Positions 8,004 through 17,880 are shown, counted from the first letter of the stretch. The stretch: DNA of 64,000 nt from Roseihalotalea indica (GCF_022458895.1 NZ_JAINFL010000008.1:206864-270863), one strand, 5' to 3'. Notes: generated by a model not told the origin, from the sequence alone. Program-made: numbers and translations.

Positions 8004-10112
8004 TTAATAGAACTTGTACCGGTTATCTTCAATATTAGCAGACTCCTGTACGGCTTCGGCAATGTTAAAGCCTACCCGAGAGCTACGCTGTTGCTGCAAT
8101 TGATCTTTATAAGTAGCATAATCAGCTATTTCGGGAGCGTTCGTCAGTGCCTCAAGCTGTATAATTACTACACCGTTTTCAGTAGTAATAGGCTCAGACA
8201 CCTGACCAGCTTCCATAGCAAAGGCTTTTCCTATTGCCTGAGCAGCAAACCCAACATTGGGAAGGGTATTAGTGCTCATTTTAAGATCACTGGATGAATA
8301 CACGTTAGCATCCGCCCCATAGGCCTCGGCCATCTCGTCCAGGCTTCCGGATAACCCTTTCAGTTTGTCAACAATAACGGTCCCCTTCTTCTTGGCCTTC
8401 ACTTTAGCTTCCACTCCTGACCGGACGTTCTCCAGGCGGGCTGTTCCCTTCTCAGTCTTTCCGGTTAATACTGCTACCACATACGCATCTTCCAGTTCAT
8501 ATACTTCCGATACAGCGCCTACGGTGGCATCGGTATAGGCCCAGCGTACAATCTGGCGAGCATCGTTAAGGCCAGTAACTGTTTGAGCATTTTTTGCAAC
8601 GCTCTCTGCGGTACGAATATCTAGTGAGTCTTCCTGAGCCGTAGCAACAAAACTATCAAAGTCATCAACGCTACTAGCAAATATGTCAGCTTCTCTGAAG
8701 GCTTCATCACGCGTCTGGTCACTAGGGTATAGCTCCCGTTCTACCACCGCAATTTTGTATGCCTGATTGGTGGGTGCTTCGGTTACATCAATAATATGGA
8801 ACCCATAATCCGTCTGGACTAACCGATTGATCAGACCGGTCTTACCGCTTTCAAATACCGCATCTTCAAACGGCTCAACCATTCGTCCTTCGGGAAACCA
8901 ACCCAAATCACCACCCTGAGCTGAGGAACCATCCTCGCTGTTGGTGCGAGCAAGTTCAGCAAAATCGGCACCATTCCGCAGTTGGGTTAACAGGTCCTGC
9001 GCTTCTTTCCGAGCTTCTGCTTCGGTGCGGCTATCGTCCGTTTTGATCAGAATATGCCGGGCTCGGGCGTAGGCTATAGTATCCTCATAAGAGCTGGATA
9101 CTTTATATAGTGCATAGACATCGCCTTGTTGAAATGGTCCGTAGACTTTTCCTTCTGCTAGCGTTGATACACTGTCCAGAAGAGCGGCAGGAAGAGTGCC
9201 GGGTGTGTATGTCTGAAAAGGAGCGCCCGTTACAGCATCGGTGTTTATCACGGCAAATGTTGAGTCATTTCTGGCAGCCGCAAAATCTGCTTTCAGCTCC
9301 TCCATATCACTGTTAAAATCTTCTACGTCAACTTCAGAGGGGATTATTGAAAAACGTACAAATTGCAAAGAGCGGCCTTCTTCTACTTCATACTCTTTCT
9401 GGTGCTCTTCGAGGTAGCTGCGTAGCTCGCTATCTGTTACATTAACGGCAGAATCGCTAACCGCATAATAAGGAACATACAGATATCGCACTTCTGCTAC
9501 GGTATTGTCAGCTTGGTACTGCCGCTTGGCTTCCTCCTGAGTAATATAGTTACCGGCAATCAGTAGGTTATCGTACTTTAATCGCTCTCGGGCTTCACCC
9601 AGGTTTTGCTCATACAGTTGCCATGAGATTTGCTGCTCAGGTTGCAATTGAGGAAGTGCCTGTAGATAGTTTAAAAGGCGGTTACGGTCAAATTCACCAG
9701 TGTTAGGATCAGTAAACGATTGCCTAATGCCTGGGTCGATGTTATTGCCCTGCACCATGTCAATCAGCTCACGCTCGGTTACTTCGATTCCCAGTTCTTC
9801 GAACTCTTTGCCAAAAGCCCGCTCTGCTATCAGTTTGCTCCATGCCTGCTGACGCAGGGAATTCATTTCTCCCTCAGAGGGCTGACGCTGGGCTCGCAAC
9901 GCAAAGTTTGCTTTTTGCTCATTAATCGCTTGCTGATATTCTTCCAGAGAAATATTCTGTCCGGCAATCTCACCTACCTCAGTATCGGGGCCACCTAATA
10001 ACTGAGAGTTTGGTGCCAGCAGATCTCCGCCTACTAAGAACAAGATCAGGCCAATTGCCACAGCACCAACAATCAATGCAGTTTTCTCCCGGATCTTTCC
10101 AATTAATGACAT
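8004..10112 (-). CDS. ppiD: PpiD-type periplasmic peptidyl-prolyl isomerase/chaperone
   Basis: 702 residues anchored by one N-terminal membrane helix (about residues 12-33), with the rest periplasmic. A SurA_N-like chaperone region spans roughly residues 35-260. A parvulin rotamase domain follows (about 345-440), with ARARHILIKT, the typical LAR.NSEDGSSAQGGDLGWF stretch and a YGFHII-like end. A second degenerate parvulin-like region and a helical tail complete the protein. It should assist folding of outer-membrane and secreted proteins, as PpiD/SurA do. It lies downstream of the CBS/CorC-type gene and lptC on the same strand, which suits an envelope-biogenesis cluster, but 166 bases separate it from the previous gene, so it may have its own promoter. 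Confidence 0.88.
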   Translation of the reverse strand: MSLIGKIREKTALIVGAVAIGLILFLVGGDLLAPNSQLLGGPDTEVGEIAGQNISLEEYQQAINEQKANFALRAQRQPSEGEMNSLRQQAWSKLIAERAFGKEFEELGIEVTERELIDMVQGNNIDPGIRQSFTDPNTGEFDRNRLLNYLQALPQLQPEQQISWQLYEQNLGEARERLKYDNLLIAGNYITQEEAKRQYQADNTVAEVRYLYVPYYAVSDSAVNVTDSELRSYLEEHQKEYEVEEGRSLQFVRFSIIPSEVDVEDFNSDMEELKADFAAARNDSTFAVINTDAVTGAPFQTYTPGTLPAALLDSVSTLAEGKVYGPFQQGDVYALYKVSSSYEDTIAYARARHILIKTDDSRTEAEARKEAQDLLTQLRNGADFAELARTNSEDGSSAQGGDLGWFPEGRMVEPFEDAVFESGKTGLINRLVQTDYGFHIIDVTEAPTNQAYKIAVVERELYPSDQTRDEAFREADIFASSVDDFDSFVATAQEDSLDIRTAESVAKNAQTVTGLNDARQIVRWAYTDATVGAVSEVYELEDAYVVAVLTGKTEKGTARLENVRSGVEAKVKAKKKGTVIVDKLKGLSGSLDEMAEAYGADANVYSSSDLKMSTNTLPNVGFAAQAIGKAFAMEAGQVSEPITTENGVVIIQLEALTNAPEIADYATYKDQLQQQRSSRVGFNIAEAVQESANIEDNRYKFY

Positions 10113-10278
10113 ACTTGTTTGTGTTATATTATGTTTCTATTAACATTTTGTATAGTTGGTGCAACCGCGTTTTCCGCAGACAGGGGCCAACTACGCACAT
10201 TTCCCTAAAAAGGAACGCAAAGATAAAAATTTCATTGTAAACTTTTCTATTAAGCAAAAACGCTCAATAAATAGTTTG

Positions 10279-11562
10279 TTAATCAGACGCTTTTTTAGGT
10301 GGAATCGTCACTTTTACATTATCAATGCGGTTATCGCTCATCGACATAATGGTAAAAGTATAGGGGGTAGCGGGTACAATATCTCCTTTAGCAGGAATTT
10401 CGCCAATGATACTAAGAATATATCCTCCTAATGTATCATAGTCTCCTTCAGGAAAATCCCAGCTATACTTTTCATTCAGGTAATCAATCTCGTGGCGGGC
10501 ACTGATCAGGTAATTTTCATCATCAATTTTCAGCTCTACCCAGTCTTCATCATCGTGCTCATCCTGTATTTCGCCAAAAATCTCCTCAATGATATCCTCC
10601 ATACTAACGATTCCGGCGGTTCCGCCAAATTCATCTACCACCAGTGCTAAACTCTTATGCTCAGTAATAAATTGAATCATGAGCTCATTGGCCGGGATAG
10701 TTTCCGGCACAATGATAATGGGGGCTAGAATCTGCTGAATGGTCTGAGGCTTTTTAAATAGTTCTAACGAATGACAATAGCCAATGACATTATCAATGGT
10801 TTCTTTGTAGACTACAATTTTAGAATGCCCGGTTTCAATAAAAGCTTTCTTCAAGTCTTCAATGTCATCCTCTATGTCTACGGCTATTACTTCCGTGCGG
10901 GGAATCAGGCATTCTCGTACCTTTACGGTTTTGAACTCTAGGGCATTGGTAAAAATCTTGGCATTGATCTTCGGGCCCATTTCGGCTGCATTTTGCTCTT
11001 CCTGTATGGCCTCTCCCAAAGTATTTCTCACATAATTATTCAGATCAGTGAGGCCGAAAACGGGTTTATCATTGCGATACTCAAATCCGAGTACATGCAC
11101 GATGACAAACTGCGAAGCTTTGTCGATGATCCATACAGGAATAAAAAGCAACCCATAGATGATAGTAAATGGAAGCGAAAAGAGTGAGAGAAGCCGGTTG
11201 GGATCAATAAGAAAAACACTCTTAGGGGTAAACTCGGCAGTAATTAAAACAACTAGAGTGGCAATGATTGTCTGGACTACTAATACTAAGATATCGTTGC
11301 TAATATATTGGGCAAGCCAGGGTTCTAGCAGAGTAGCACTAAAATAAGAATACAGCACTAATGCCAAGTTATTACCCACCAGGGTGGTGCCAATGAAGCG
11401 GGTGGGGTACTTTATAAAATGAGAAAGCACTTGGCCCGATAGCACTTTGCGTTGCCCTGCCAGCTCAATTCTTAACTTATCGGCGGCAATAAAGGCAATC
11501 TCAATACCCGAAAAAAAGGCTGAGAAAAGTAAGCAGATTACAACAATAAGGAGAATGTTCAT
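10279..11562 (-). CDS. CNNM/CBS/CorC-HlyC domain membrane protein (hemolysin family)
   Basis: 427 residues. An N-terminal CNNM (DUF21) membrane domain has about four helices (residues 1-150). A CBS pair follows (about 205-325), containing LIPRTEVIAVDIEDD and VVDEFGGTAGIVSMEDIIEEIFG. A C-terminal CorC_HlyC domain comes last (about 340-420). The family comprises Mg2+/Co2+ efflux-type membrane proteins; in Bacteroidota the gliding protein GldE belongs to the same family, so a gldE role is possible but cannot be decided here. It follows lptC and a small membrane protein on the same strand. Confidence 0.87.
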   Translation of the reverse strand: MNILLIVVICLLFSAFFSGIEIAFIAADKLRIELAGQRKVLSGQVLSHFIKYPTRFIGTTLVGNNLALVLYSYFSATLLEPWLAQYISNDILVLVVQTIIATLVVLITAEFTPKSVFLIDPNRLLSLFSLPFTIIYGLLFIPVWIIDKASQFVIVHVLGFEYRNDKPVFGLTDLNNYVRNTLGEAIQEEQNAAEMGPKINAKIFTNALEFKTVKVRECLIPRTEVIAVDIEDDIEDLKKAFIETGHSKIVVYKETIDNVIGYCHSLELFKKPQTIQQILAPIIIVPETIPANELMIQFITEHKSLALVVDEFGGTAGIVSMEDIIEEIFGEIQDEHDDEDWVELKIDDENYLISARHEIDYLNEKYSWDFPEGDYDTLGGYILSIIGEIPAKGDIVPATPYTFTIMSMSDNRIDNVKVTIPPKKASD

Positions 11563-11633
11563 AGCTTGATTTGCACAACCCTTAGCAAAAAGATAGGCTT
11601 TTTATAGGCGGTAAAAAAATGTCTAAGATCATA

Positions 11634-11855
11634 TTACCGTTTGGGTGATTTTTTCTTCTTATCGGGTTTAGATGGCGGCGCTTTTTCTTTCTCTTCATCA
11701 GCTTTTCGTCGGCGGTAGCTATACCATAATAACAGACCCACTGATATTGTGAAAAGCCAATAGGAATATGTAATACCTAAGGTCATGGTTTCATATACTG
11801 CCATGATGAAAACTGCTACACAGAGCGAAAGAATTATCGTATCGGCTAACCGCAT
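11634..11855 (-). CDS. Small membrane protein with lysine-rich tail
   Basis: 73 residues: two closely spaced membrane helices (about 6-24 and 31-47) followed by a highly charged tail rich in Lys, Arg and Pro (RRRKADEEKEKAPP and similar). The start lies one base after the lptC stop, so the two are almost certainly co-transcribed and perhaps translationally coupled. No family was recognised. The layout suggests a minor membrane component with a cytoplasmic basic tail. Confidence 0.7.
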   Translation of the reverse strand: MRLADTIILSLCVAVFIMAVYETMTLGITYSYWLFTISVGLLLWYSYRRRKADEEKEKAPPSKPDKKKKSPKR

Positions 11856-11856
11856 C

Positions 11857-12390
11857 TTAATTTAGTAATAAGTCTCCGGTAGGCTCCAGGATTTCCCAGG
11901 AAGAAAAATCTTCGTTAGCTTCCAGTCCCTCGCCCATAAAAATTCCCCCTTCTGATTCTATCTCTACATAGCGGTCTGTATTAATGCTATGCTTATTTCG
12001 TTCCCAATGCAGCACTTCAGTCTCCAGTTTTTCGCCACTTTCCAGGTTTTTAACTACTACATTGCCCGTAGCTGTATATTTGTTCTCTTCTTTGCTATAA
12101 TGCCCCTGGTTAGCTTTAATAGAAGTAGTTTTTGCTCCCTCTTCGTTAAAAAACTCTATATAAATACCCTCTGGGAAGTCCTGATCTCCGCTTTCGTATT
12201 GTAACTGACGTTGAGCCTGAAGCTTAATGCGTACCTGAGCCGAATCACTATACAACACTTCGGTATTGAAAGTTTCCGAGACCGGACCTTCATATTCCTT
12301 AAATGTATCGGCACTCTGGCTGTCATCATCGCAGCTCCAGAGCAGGCCGGCGGCTATACTGAAAGCCCATATGTAAAACCAGCGAGTCAT
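11857..12390 (-). CDS. lptC: LPS export protein LptC (periplasmic, lipoprotein-like)
   Basis: 177 residues. The N-terminus MTRWFYIWAFSIAAGLLWSC is a lipobox-like signal with Cys at 20. The rest has the LptC/OstA beta-jellyroll pattern: YSDSAQVRIKLQA, GIYIEFFNEEGAKTTSIKANQGHY, KYTATGNVVVKN and ETEVLHWERNKHSI. LptC carries lipopolysaccharide from the LptBFG transporter to the periplasmic bridge. Position between the TPR gene and the CBS/CorC-type gene matches a gene order I recall from other Cytophagales. A lipid anchor instead of the usual transmembrane helix is common in this phylum. Confidence 0.88.
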   Translation of the reverse strand: MTRWFYIWAFSIAAGLLWSCDDDSQSADTFKEYEGPVSETFNTEVLYSDSAQVRIKLQAQRQLQYESGDQDFPEGIYIEFFNEEGAKTTSIKANQGHYSKEENKYTATGNVVVKNLESGEKLETEVLHWERNKHSINTDRYVEIESEGGIFMGEGLEANEDFSSWEILEPTGDLLLN

Positions 12391-12421
12391 AAATAATTAA
12401 GACGGTTGCTCACATTGACGC

Positions 12422-12471
12422 AAAAAAGCCATTTCCTGTTGCAGAAAAAAACTGCTAACAAGAAATGGCTT
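12422..12471 (-). terminator. Strong hairpin terminator after the TPR gene
   Basis: AAGCCATTTC and GAAATGGCTT form a 10-bp stem, extended inward by TGTT/AACA with one bulge on each side. On the minus strand the hairpin is followed by six T. It separates the TPR gene from lptC, so lptC probably has its own promoter between here and 12390. Confidence 0.75.
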
Positions 12472-12490
12472 ACTATTTAGAGAGAATTAT

Positions 12491-13816
12491 TTAGTCGCGA
12501 GTCTGGATAGTTACTGACTGGCCAATCCAGCAGCCTACCTGTACCTGACCACCTACTTCTTTATTATAAGTAAATACTTCTTCTTTAGAAGGAAACTGCT
12601 CTTTAGCATTTGCCATAGAAGCGGTATTTCCTGCTTGACGGTACATTTCGTATGCAGCTAAGAATACAGCGCGGTCTTTCACTACATCTTCGCCTCCTTT
12701 GCACTGATCATAACTCTGCATATACATGTTACCAACTTGAGTGTAAGCTTTTTCAGACAGTTCTGAGTCCATTTTAGCTGCTTCCAGAAAGTGCTTACGG
12801 GCCGTAGATTTGTCACCCTCCTTAAGGGCGATAGTACCTAAGTCCATAGTGATGTCAGCTTTTTGCTGGTCGTTAGAAGAAATTTCCAGGGCTTTTTGAT
12901 ACCATTCTTTTGCTTTTTCGTAATCCTCACTTGCCATGGCTCGTGTGCCCAGTGCCTTTGCTAAGCCTGGATCTTCCTCGCCATTGTCAAATAAAGTTTC
13001 AGCAGCAGTCATAAAGAAATCCTGATCAGTACAAGAAGAAGAAAGCGACAATGATATTATGCGTTTTGCTAAATCAACATCGTCAGGATTTTGCTGCAAT
13101 TTAGGAACAAGTTTCTGGGATATCTGATCACAACTCATGGTAAAGAATCCAGCAAAGATACTGTCCATTTTCTCACCAGCCTCAACATATTTGGCAGCAT
13201 ATTTTCCGCTTGCAGACTGCTTTTCGATCATCTGAGAAAGTCGCTCGTACATTTCCAGCACCTGCTCATCATTAATTTTTCCTTTTTCGTACTGCGTCTT
13301 AATAACAGCCATGAAGGGGGTAACATTGTAGTAAACCAGCACATCATTGCTTTTATCCATTGTTTCCTGGAATATGCTCATTAGGCGGTCATATTCGCTG
13401 GCATCTTTGTATAAAAGCTTATAAGCAGCATTAGCTTTACGGTTTAAGATATCACCATCTTTGCCATTGCCACCAAAATATTTCAGACGCAGATCATACA
13501 TTTCCAAAGCATTCTCTACATATTCTTTCTTTTTTGCTTCATCTGACTCTTTTAGAGCTAACTCCTCATAGATGTCAGCGCCATCAATATAAATAGAAGG
13601 ATTTAGGTCGGGAGCATTTTCGTGAAGCCAAGTGATAGGTTGTACGGCAGCTGCGTAATCTTTTTGCTTTTTAGCATCGGTGTATAACACTACTTTTTCC
13701 TGGGCTGTGGACTTATCTTCAGGCCAGTTCCACCCGTTTTGGGCTTTCAGTCCTGTGGTCGCCATAAGCACAAATAATACCGACCAAAAAGCAATTGGAT
13801 AAGCTCTGTATTTCAT
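12491..13816 (-). CDS. Exported tetratricopeptide-repeat protein
   Basis: 441 residues with an N-terminal signal (about 1-25, ending LKAQNGW). The mature part is all-helical. Clear TPR units appear near residues 285-370, for example DYEKAKEWYQKALEIS and GDKSTARKHFLEAAKM. The C-terminal part contains two cysteines (QCKGG and VGCWIGQ). TPR proteins of this size are frequent periplasmic scaffolds in Bacteroidota. Its place between the outer-membrane protein and lptC suggests a role in the envelope, but no specific partner can be named. It ends in a strong terminator. Confidence 0.75.
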   Translation of the reverse strand: MKYRAYPIAFWSVLFVLMATTGLKAQNGWNWPEDKSTAQEKVVLYTDAKKQKDYAAAVQPITWLHENAPDLNPSIYIDGADIYEELALKESDEAKKKEYVENALEMYDLRLKYFGGNGKDGDILNRKANAAYKLLYKDASEYDRLMSIFQETMDKSNDVLVYYNVTPFMAVIKTQYEKGKINDEQVLEMYERLSQMIEKQSASGKYAAKYVEAGEKMDSIFAGFFTMSCDQISQKLVPKLQQNPDDVDLAKRIISLSLSSSCTDQDFFMTAAETLFDNGEEDPGLAKALGTRAMASEDYEKAKEWYQKALEISSNDQQKADITMDLGTIALKEGDKSTARKHFLEAAKMDSELSEKAYTQVGNMYMQSYDQCKGGEDVVKDRAVFLAAYEMYRQAGNTASMANAKEQFPSKEEVFTYNKEVGGQVQVGCWIGQSVTIQTRD

Positions 13817-14122
13817 GATTTTCTTTTTGGTTAAACTAAATAATCAGTGTGTTTTATAAAGTGTGAATAATCGTATATAGTTCAAAAACAACTTAACTCT
13901 GTTGAAAATATGACAACGTAAGATGTATTCATTAAATGAAACGTAAATATAATACAATTATCCTAAAATTTCGAAAAGGAATTCAGGCATTTTTCAATTC
14001 TGAATATATTCCTCTTTCCTAGAGTATAACAAGTTTAGTACCAAAAAAATTAGTATTAAGTTTTAAAGGTATACCTCTAACTTGTTGTACTTCAAAAAGT
14101 TGGTGGGCTTGCAAAAATATTC
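13817..14122. other. AT-rich intergenic region between OMP and TPR genes
   Basis: 306 bases without an open reading frame. It includes a short perfect palindrome AGGTATACCT at 14067-14076 and long A/T runs. It presumably carries the promoter of the TPR gene; no confident promoter element was identified. Confidence 0.45.
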
Positions 14123-15400
14123 TTAATCGAATTTTCTACGGATGAACCATCGGTCATTAAATGTAATGCCGGCTGATATTTTGAAGTAATTTTCTCGGAT
14201 CAATCCAATATCCAGCGTTCCTCGATTTCCTGCTTCCAGGGCCAAATTCACGCTAGACAGGTTGCTCATAGGTAAGGATAAGCCCAGATTCACACCAAAA
14301 TCAGTAATCTGGCGATCTTCAACTGCAAAAGGGGTATTCCGATAATAAAAACCTAAGCGGTACGCCATGCGAGCCAGATAGCTATCTACTGAGGAAATAT
14401 CCGGGATGTATTGTCCGCCAACTGACAATTCGTAACTGTTTTTCATACCGTCGTTGGTACCACTAAACGAGCGGTAATTTTCCCAAGGTTGTGTCAAAAA
14501 ATCCACACCTACTAAATATTTCAGTGATTTTTCCACGGATATTCCAAATCCCAGGCGAGCCGGTAATGTGATGTTACGCTGATTATTGGCTGCCGAATCA
14601 ACAACATCTCCCAGAATAGGTTGATTGGCTCCAGGGGGAATGTTACGCAGCGTTACCTCCCGGGTAGCCCGCACTTTCATTTCGGGCTGATAGGTAGCGC
14701 CCATGTTCAATAAAGTATTGTTTCCCAGTTTGATTCCATACGACAGGCTGGGCTCAAAAATCAGATCGGAATAGTAGATCTGATCTTCCAGTTCGGTTCT
14801 ATTAGCCTGAGGGTCAGAAAGAATGACAGACCGGGTTTCGGTAATCGGCCCAAATATATACCCAATCCGCAGTCCTACCCCCAGATTATCAACCACCCGA
14901 ACTCCATTGGAAACCGAAATAATATTTAAACCACCCTCACCATCAATGATCTGGGTGCCGGTTTCTTCGCCACCCTGTACGGCTACTGGCTCTTCAATAC
15001 GATACCCTACTGCGCTATAAGGGGCTACTCCTACACTCATAGACCAACGCCCGGGCACTACCGGAAAAGAGAAAATTCCGTAGCTTAACCCGCCCGATGT
15101 ACGGTTGACAGACTCTTCTTCGCGCTGCATGATATTTTGCTCGATGCTGAACGCTACATCAAATGACGACAGATTGTTTTTATACAGGAAAGCCGGGTTG
15201 GTATAGTTAATGAACAAAGCATTGCCACTACCCACACCAATTCCGCCCATGCCCCGGTTATGCACTAAGCTAGGACGAATTAGATTTCCTAATCCCTGGG
15301 ATGAATAAGGAGTGACATCGGTTTGCGCCCACAGCGGCTCCATGCAGCCCAATAATCCTACAATGCCAATAACCAGACTGGCGATACTACGAACCATCAT
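14123..15400 (-). CDS. FadL/OmpP1-like outer-membrane beta-barrel protein
   Basis: 425 residues. A signal peptide (about 1-26, ending PLWAQ) is followed by DVTPYSSQGLGNLIRP and a GMGGIGVGSG...FINYTNPAFLY motif, the start seen in FadL/OmpP1-like and PorV-like barrels of Bacteroidota. Alternating polar and hydrophobic strands run to the end, which finishes in RWFIRRKFD. It is probably an outer-membrane channel or assembly barrel; the ligand is unknown. Its start overlaps the end of coaX by 14 bases, so the two genes are translationally linked. Confidence 0.72.
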   Translation of the reverse strand: MMVRSIASLVIGIVGLLGCMEPLWAQTDVTPYSSQGLGNLIRPSLVHNRGMGGIGVGSGNALFINYTNPAFLYKNNLSSFDVAFSIEQNIMQREEESVNRTSGGLSYGIFSFPVVPGRWSMSVGVAPYSAVGYRIEEPVAVQGGEETGTQIIDGEGGLNIISVSNGVRVVDNLGVGLRIGYIFGPITETRSVILSDPQANRTELEDQIYYSDLIFEPSLSYGIKLGNNTLLNMGATYQPEMKVRATREVTLRNIPPGANQPILGDVVDSAANNQRNITLPARLGFGISVEKSLKYLVGVDFLTQPWENYRSFSGTNDGMKNSYELSVGGQYIPDISSVDSYLARMAYRLGFYYRNTPFAVEDRQITDFGVNLGLSLPMSNLSSVNLALEAGNRGTLDIGLIRENYFKISAGITFNDRWFIRRKFD

Positions 15401-16115
15401 ATTGTACTATGCTATTTAATCCTATTAAAACCAATTCCGGGATGTGCACATGTTCCTGAGCAATCCATGGCTGAAGGTACGTTATGTCTCCTCCACAGGT
15501 AACAACTTGCAAAGCTGCAAATTTGTCGGCATACATCCGAATCATTTGATTGATTTCCGCCGCCATGCCTATTAACCCGCCACTTTGCAGGGCTTCTTCC
15601 GTATTCTGCCCCACCAAAGGCAACTCAGCACTGGCATTAGGCTCCAGGGATACTAACGGCAGGCGAGCCGTAAAAGTATGCATAGCGCGCCAACGCATAC
15701 GCAGACCGGGAGAAATCACCCCTCCCAGGTATTGTCCCTGATCGTTCAGCAACTCATAGGTAACGCAGGTGCCCGCATCAATAACCAACACATTCCGGTC
15801 AGGATACAGCGCCTGCGCTCCGGCAACGGCTGCCATACGGTCGGTACCCAGGGTTTGGGGCGTGCCATACAGGTTTTCGAAAGGAAGAGGTGTACTACCA
15901 TTCAATTCTACATAATGAGTGTTTTCCGGGATAAAGTCGCGTATTTCTTCGGTATAAGACGAGACAGAAGATACGATCATGCGCTCGGGTGGCTGAGCAA
16001 CCAAACGCTCACGCAATATATCCATTGGTAAGGATGACTGTATTTCAATCAGGGTGCCTTGTTCAAACCAACCGGCTTTGATTGCGGTATTTCCAATATC
16101 GATTACCAGATTCAT
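15387..16115 (-). CDS. coaX: Type III pantothenate kinase
   Basis: 242 residues, the usual length for CoaX. It starts with the ASKHA-type phosphate-binding motif DIGNTAIKAG, has the LGTDRMAAVAGA motif that binds pantothenate and ATP, and carries the second phosphate motif VIDAGTCVTYE. The enzyme phosphorylates pantothenate in the first step of coenzyme A synthesis, in the cytoplasm. It is the first gene of the minus-strand cluster running down to ppiD, and its end overlaps the outer-membrane protein gene by 14 bases. The promoter should lie in 16116-16338, shared divergently with nhaD. Confidence 0.93.
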   Translation of the reverse strand: MNLVIDIGNTAIKAGWFEQGTLIEIQSSLPMDILRERLVAQPPERMIVSSVSSYTEEIRDFIPENTHYVELNGSTPLPFENLYGTPQTLGTDRMAAVAGAQALYPDRNVLVIDAGTCVTYELLNDQGQYLGGVISPGLRMRWRAMHTFTARLPLVSLEPNASAELPLVGQNTEEALQSGGLIGMAAEINQMIRMYADKFAALQVVTCGGDITYLQPWIAQEHVHIPELVLIGLNSIVQYDGS

Positions 16116-16338
16116 GAAGTAAATTATAATATTCTATTTGTGTTTCCGGCTTACTTTGGTAATTTGCTAGCGTCTATTTTTTTGAATAAAGAGACACAAA
16201 CATAACCGGACTTTTGGGTACCGGAGCTTTCTTAGATACATGCCGATGAAGGTTTATATGGAATGAGGCCGCATGAATAGCTTTCCCGTACCAAATATAA
16301 ACCGAAACATCTTCTGAATAAAAAACTAACCTGACTCG

Positions 16339-17880
16339 ATGAAGCGATTGGTGCTTAGTATTGCGTTGCTAACCTTACTGTTATCTTTCCATACTCCAAA
16401 TCTTGCTATTGCTCAACAAACCACTCTTCCGGTTCAACTAGCTCAGCACCAGGAATCTGACGAGGAGCATGCATCTGAAGATGCCGTTACGGCTCCTGAT
16501 ACCCAGCATCAGGGAGAAGAACATGGGCAGGAAGGACACGGTGAAGAATCACTGAGTGCCCCGGCCTGGACGGTCATTCCTTTCGTGCTCCTGCTGCTTA
16601 TGATTGCCACCGGCCCGCTTTTTTATGAACATTTCTGGCACAAGAATTATCCCATACTGGCTATTTTACTGGCGGTTATTGTAGTGGCCTATTACGTTTT
16701 TGTGCTAGGCAACATGGGCGACCCGGTACACGCCTTGTTTGAATACCTTCAGTTTATTGCCCTGCTGGCCTCGCTCTTTATCGCCTCGGGTGGTATCCTT
16801 ATTAAAGTAGATAAAAAAGCCACCCCCATCATTAACTCTTCGATCTTACTGATCGGCTCAGCCATCTCTAACCTGATCGGAACAACCGGCGCCTCTATGC
16901 TCCTGATTCGCCCGTTCATTCGCCTTAACCAGCATCGTATCCGCTCTTACCATATTATTTTCTTCATTTTTATGGTCAGCAATGTAGGCGGTTCACTCAC
17001 CCCCATTGGTGACCCGCCTCTGTTCCTGGGCTTTTTGCGGGGAGTGCCCTTCTTCTGGACCATCTCTCACGTGGTGATTGAGTGGCTATTTGCACTGCTG
17101 GTATTAGTAGGGGTATTCTATTTCATTGATAAACGTAATAAAGTAGGATCGGCAGAAGATGATGCGCCCGATAATCATTCAGGAAAAGTGACTATTATAG
17201 GCAAGCGTAATTTCCTGTGGCTGGCCTTGGTTATTGGGGCGGTGTTTATTGACCCCAACAAAATAGAGTGGCTACCTCACATCAACTATCATGGTACCCG
17301 CTTTTCTTTTGTGCGTGAGCTAATCATGTTTGCGGTGGCGTTTTTCTCTTTCCGGTTGGCTAAGAAAGAGGCTATTCAGGGAAATGAGTTTAGCTTTGAA
17401 CCTATCCGGGAAGTAGCTTTTATCTTCATCGGTATTTTCGGCACCATGATGCCCGCGCTGGAACTGGTAGGCGACTTTGCTAAATCAGAAAGCGGTAAAG
17501 AGCTTATTACCCACAATACTCTCTACTGGGGCACAGGAATGCTATCTGGCTTCCTGGACAACGCGCCTACTTACCTGAACTTCCTGGCTGCGGCCATGGC
17601 TTCCGTAGGGGCAAACGTCAACGATTCTCAGGATGTGCTGGCATTTTCTCAGGGAGAATATAGCGACAGTATTATGTATTTAACTGCCATCTCGATTGCG
17701 GCCGTATTCTTTGGAGCCATGAGTTATATTGGCAACGGCCCTAATTTCATGGTAAAATCCATTGCGGAGCAGGTGGGTATTAAGATGCCATCATTCTTCG
17801 GATACATTATCCGCTTTTCGCTGCCGATCCTCCTGCCCATTCTCGTGGCCGTGTGGCTGATCTTCTTCGCCTTCAGCTAG
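16339..17880 (+). CDS. nhaD: NhaD-type sodium/proton antiporter
   Basis: 513 residues. An N-terminal signal-like helix (1-25, ending AIAQQ) is followed by a His/Glu-rich periplasmic linker (HQESDEEHASED to HGQEGHGEES, about residues 34-70). About twelve membrane helices of the citrate-transporter/NhaD superfamily follow, with GTTGASMLLIRPFIRLN, GGSLTPIGDPPLFLGFL and FLDNAPTYLNFLAAA. The family exchanges Na+ or Li+ for H+ in the inner membrane, fitting a marine lifestyle. The last 90 bases overlap the 3' end of recF on the other strand. Confidence 0.9.
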   Translation: MKRLVLSIALLTLLLSFHTPNLAIAQQTTLPVQLAQHQESDEEHASEDAVTAPDTQHQGEEHGQEGHGEESLSAPAWTVIPFVLLLLMIATGPLFYEHFWHKNYPILAILLAVIVVAYYVFVLGNMGDPVHALFEYLQFIALLASLFIASGGILIKVDKKATPIINSSILLIGSAISNLIGTTGASMLLIRPFIRLNQHRIRSYHIIFFIFMVSNVGGSLTPIGDPPLFLGFLRGVPFFWTISHVVIEWLFALLVLVGVFYFIDKRNKVGSAEDDAPDNHSGKVTIIGKRNFLWLALVIGAVFIDPNKIEWLPHINYHGTRFSFVRELIMFAVAFFSFRLAKKEAIQGNEFSFEPIREVAFIFIGIFGTMMPALELVGDFAKSESGKELITHNTLYWGTGMLSGFLDNAPTYLNFLAAAMASVGANVNDSQDVLAFSQGEYSDSIMYLTAISIAAVFFGAMSYIGNGPNFMVKSIAEQVGIKMPSFFGYIIRFSLPILLPILVAVWLIFFAFS

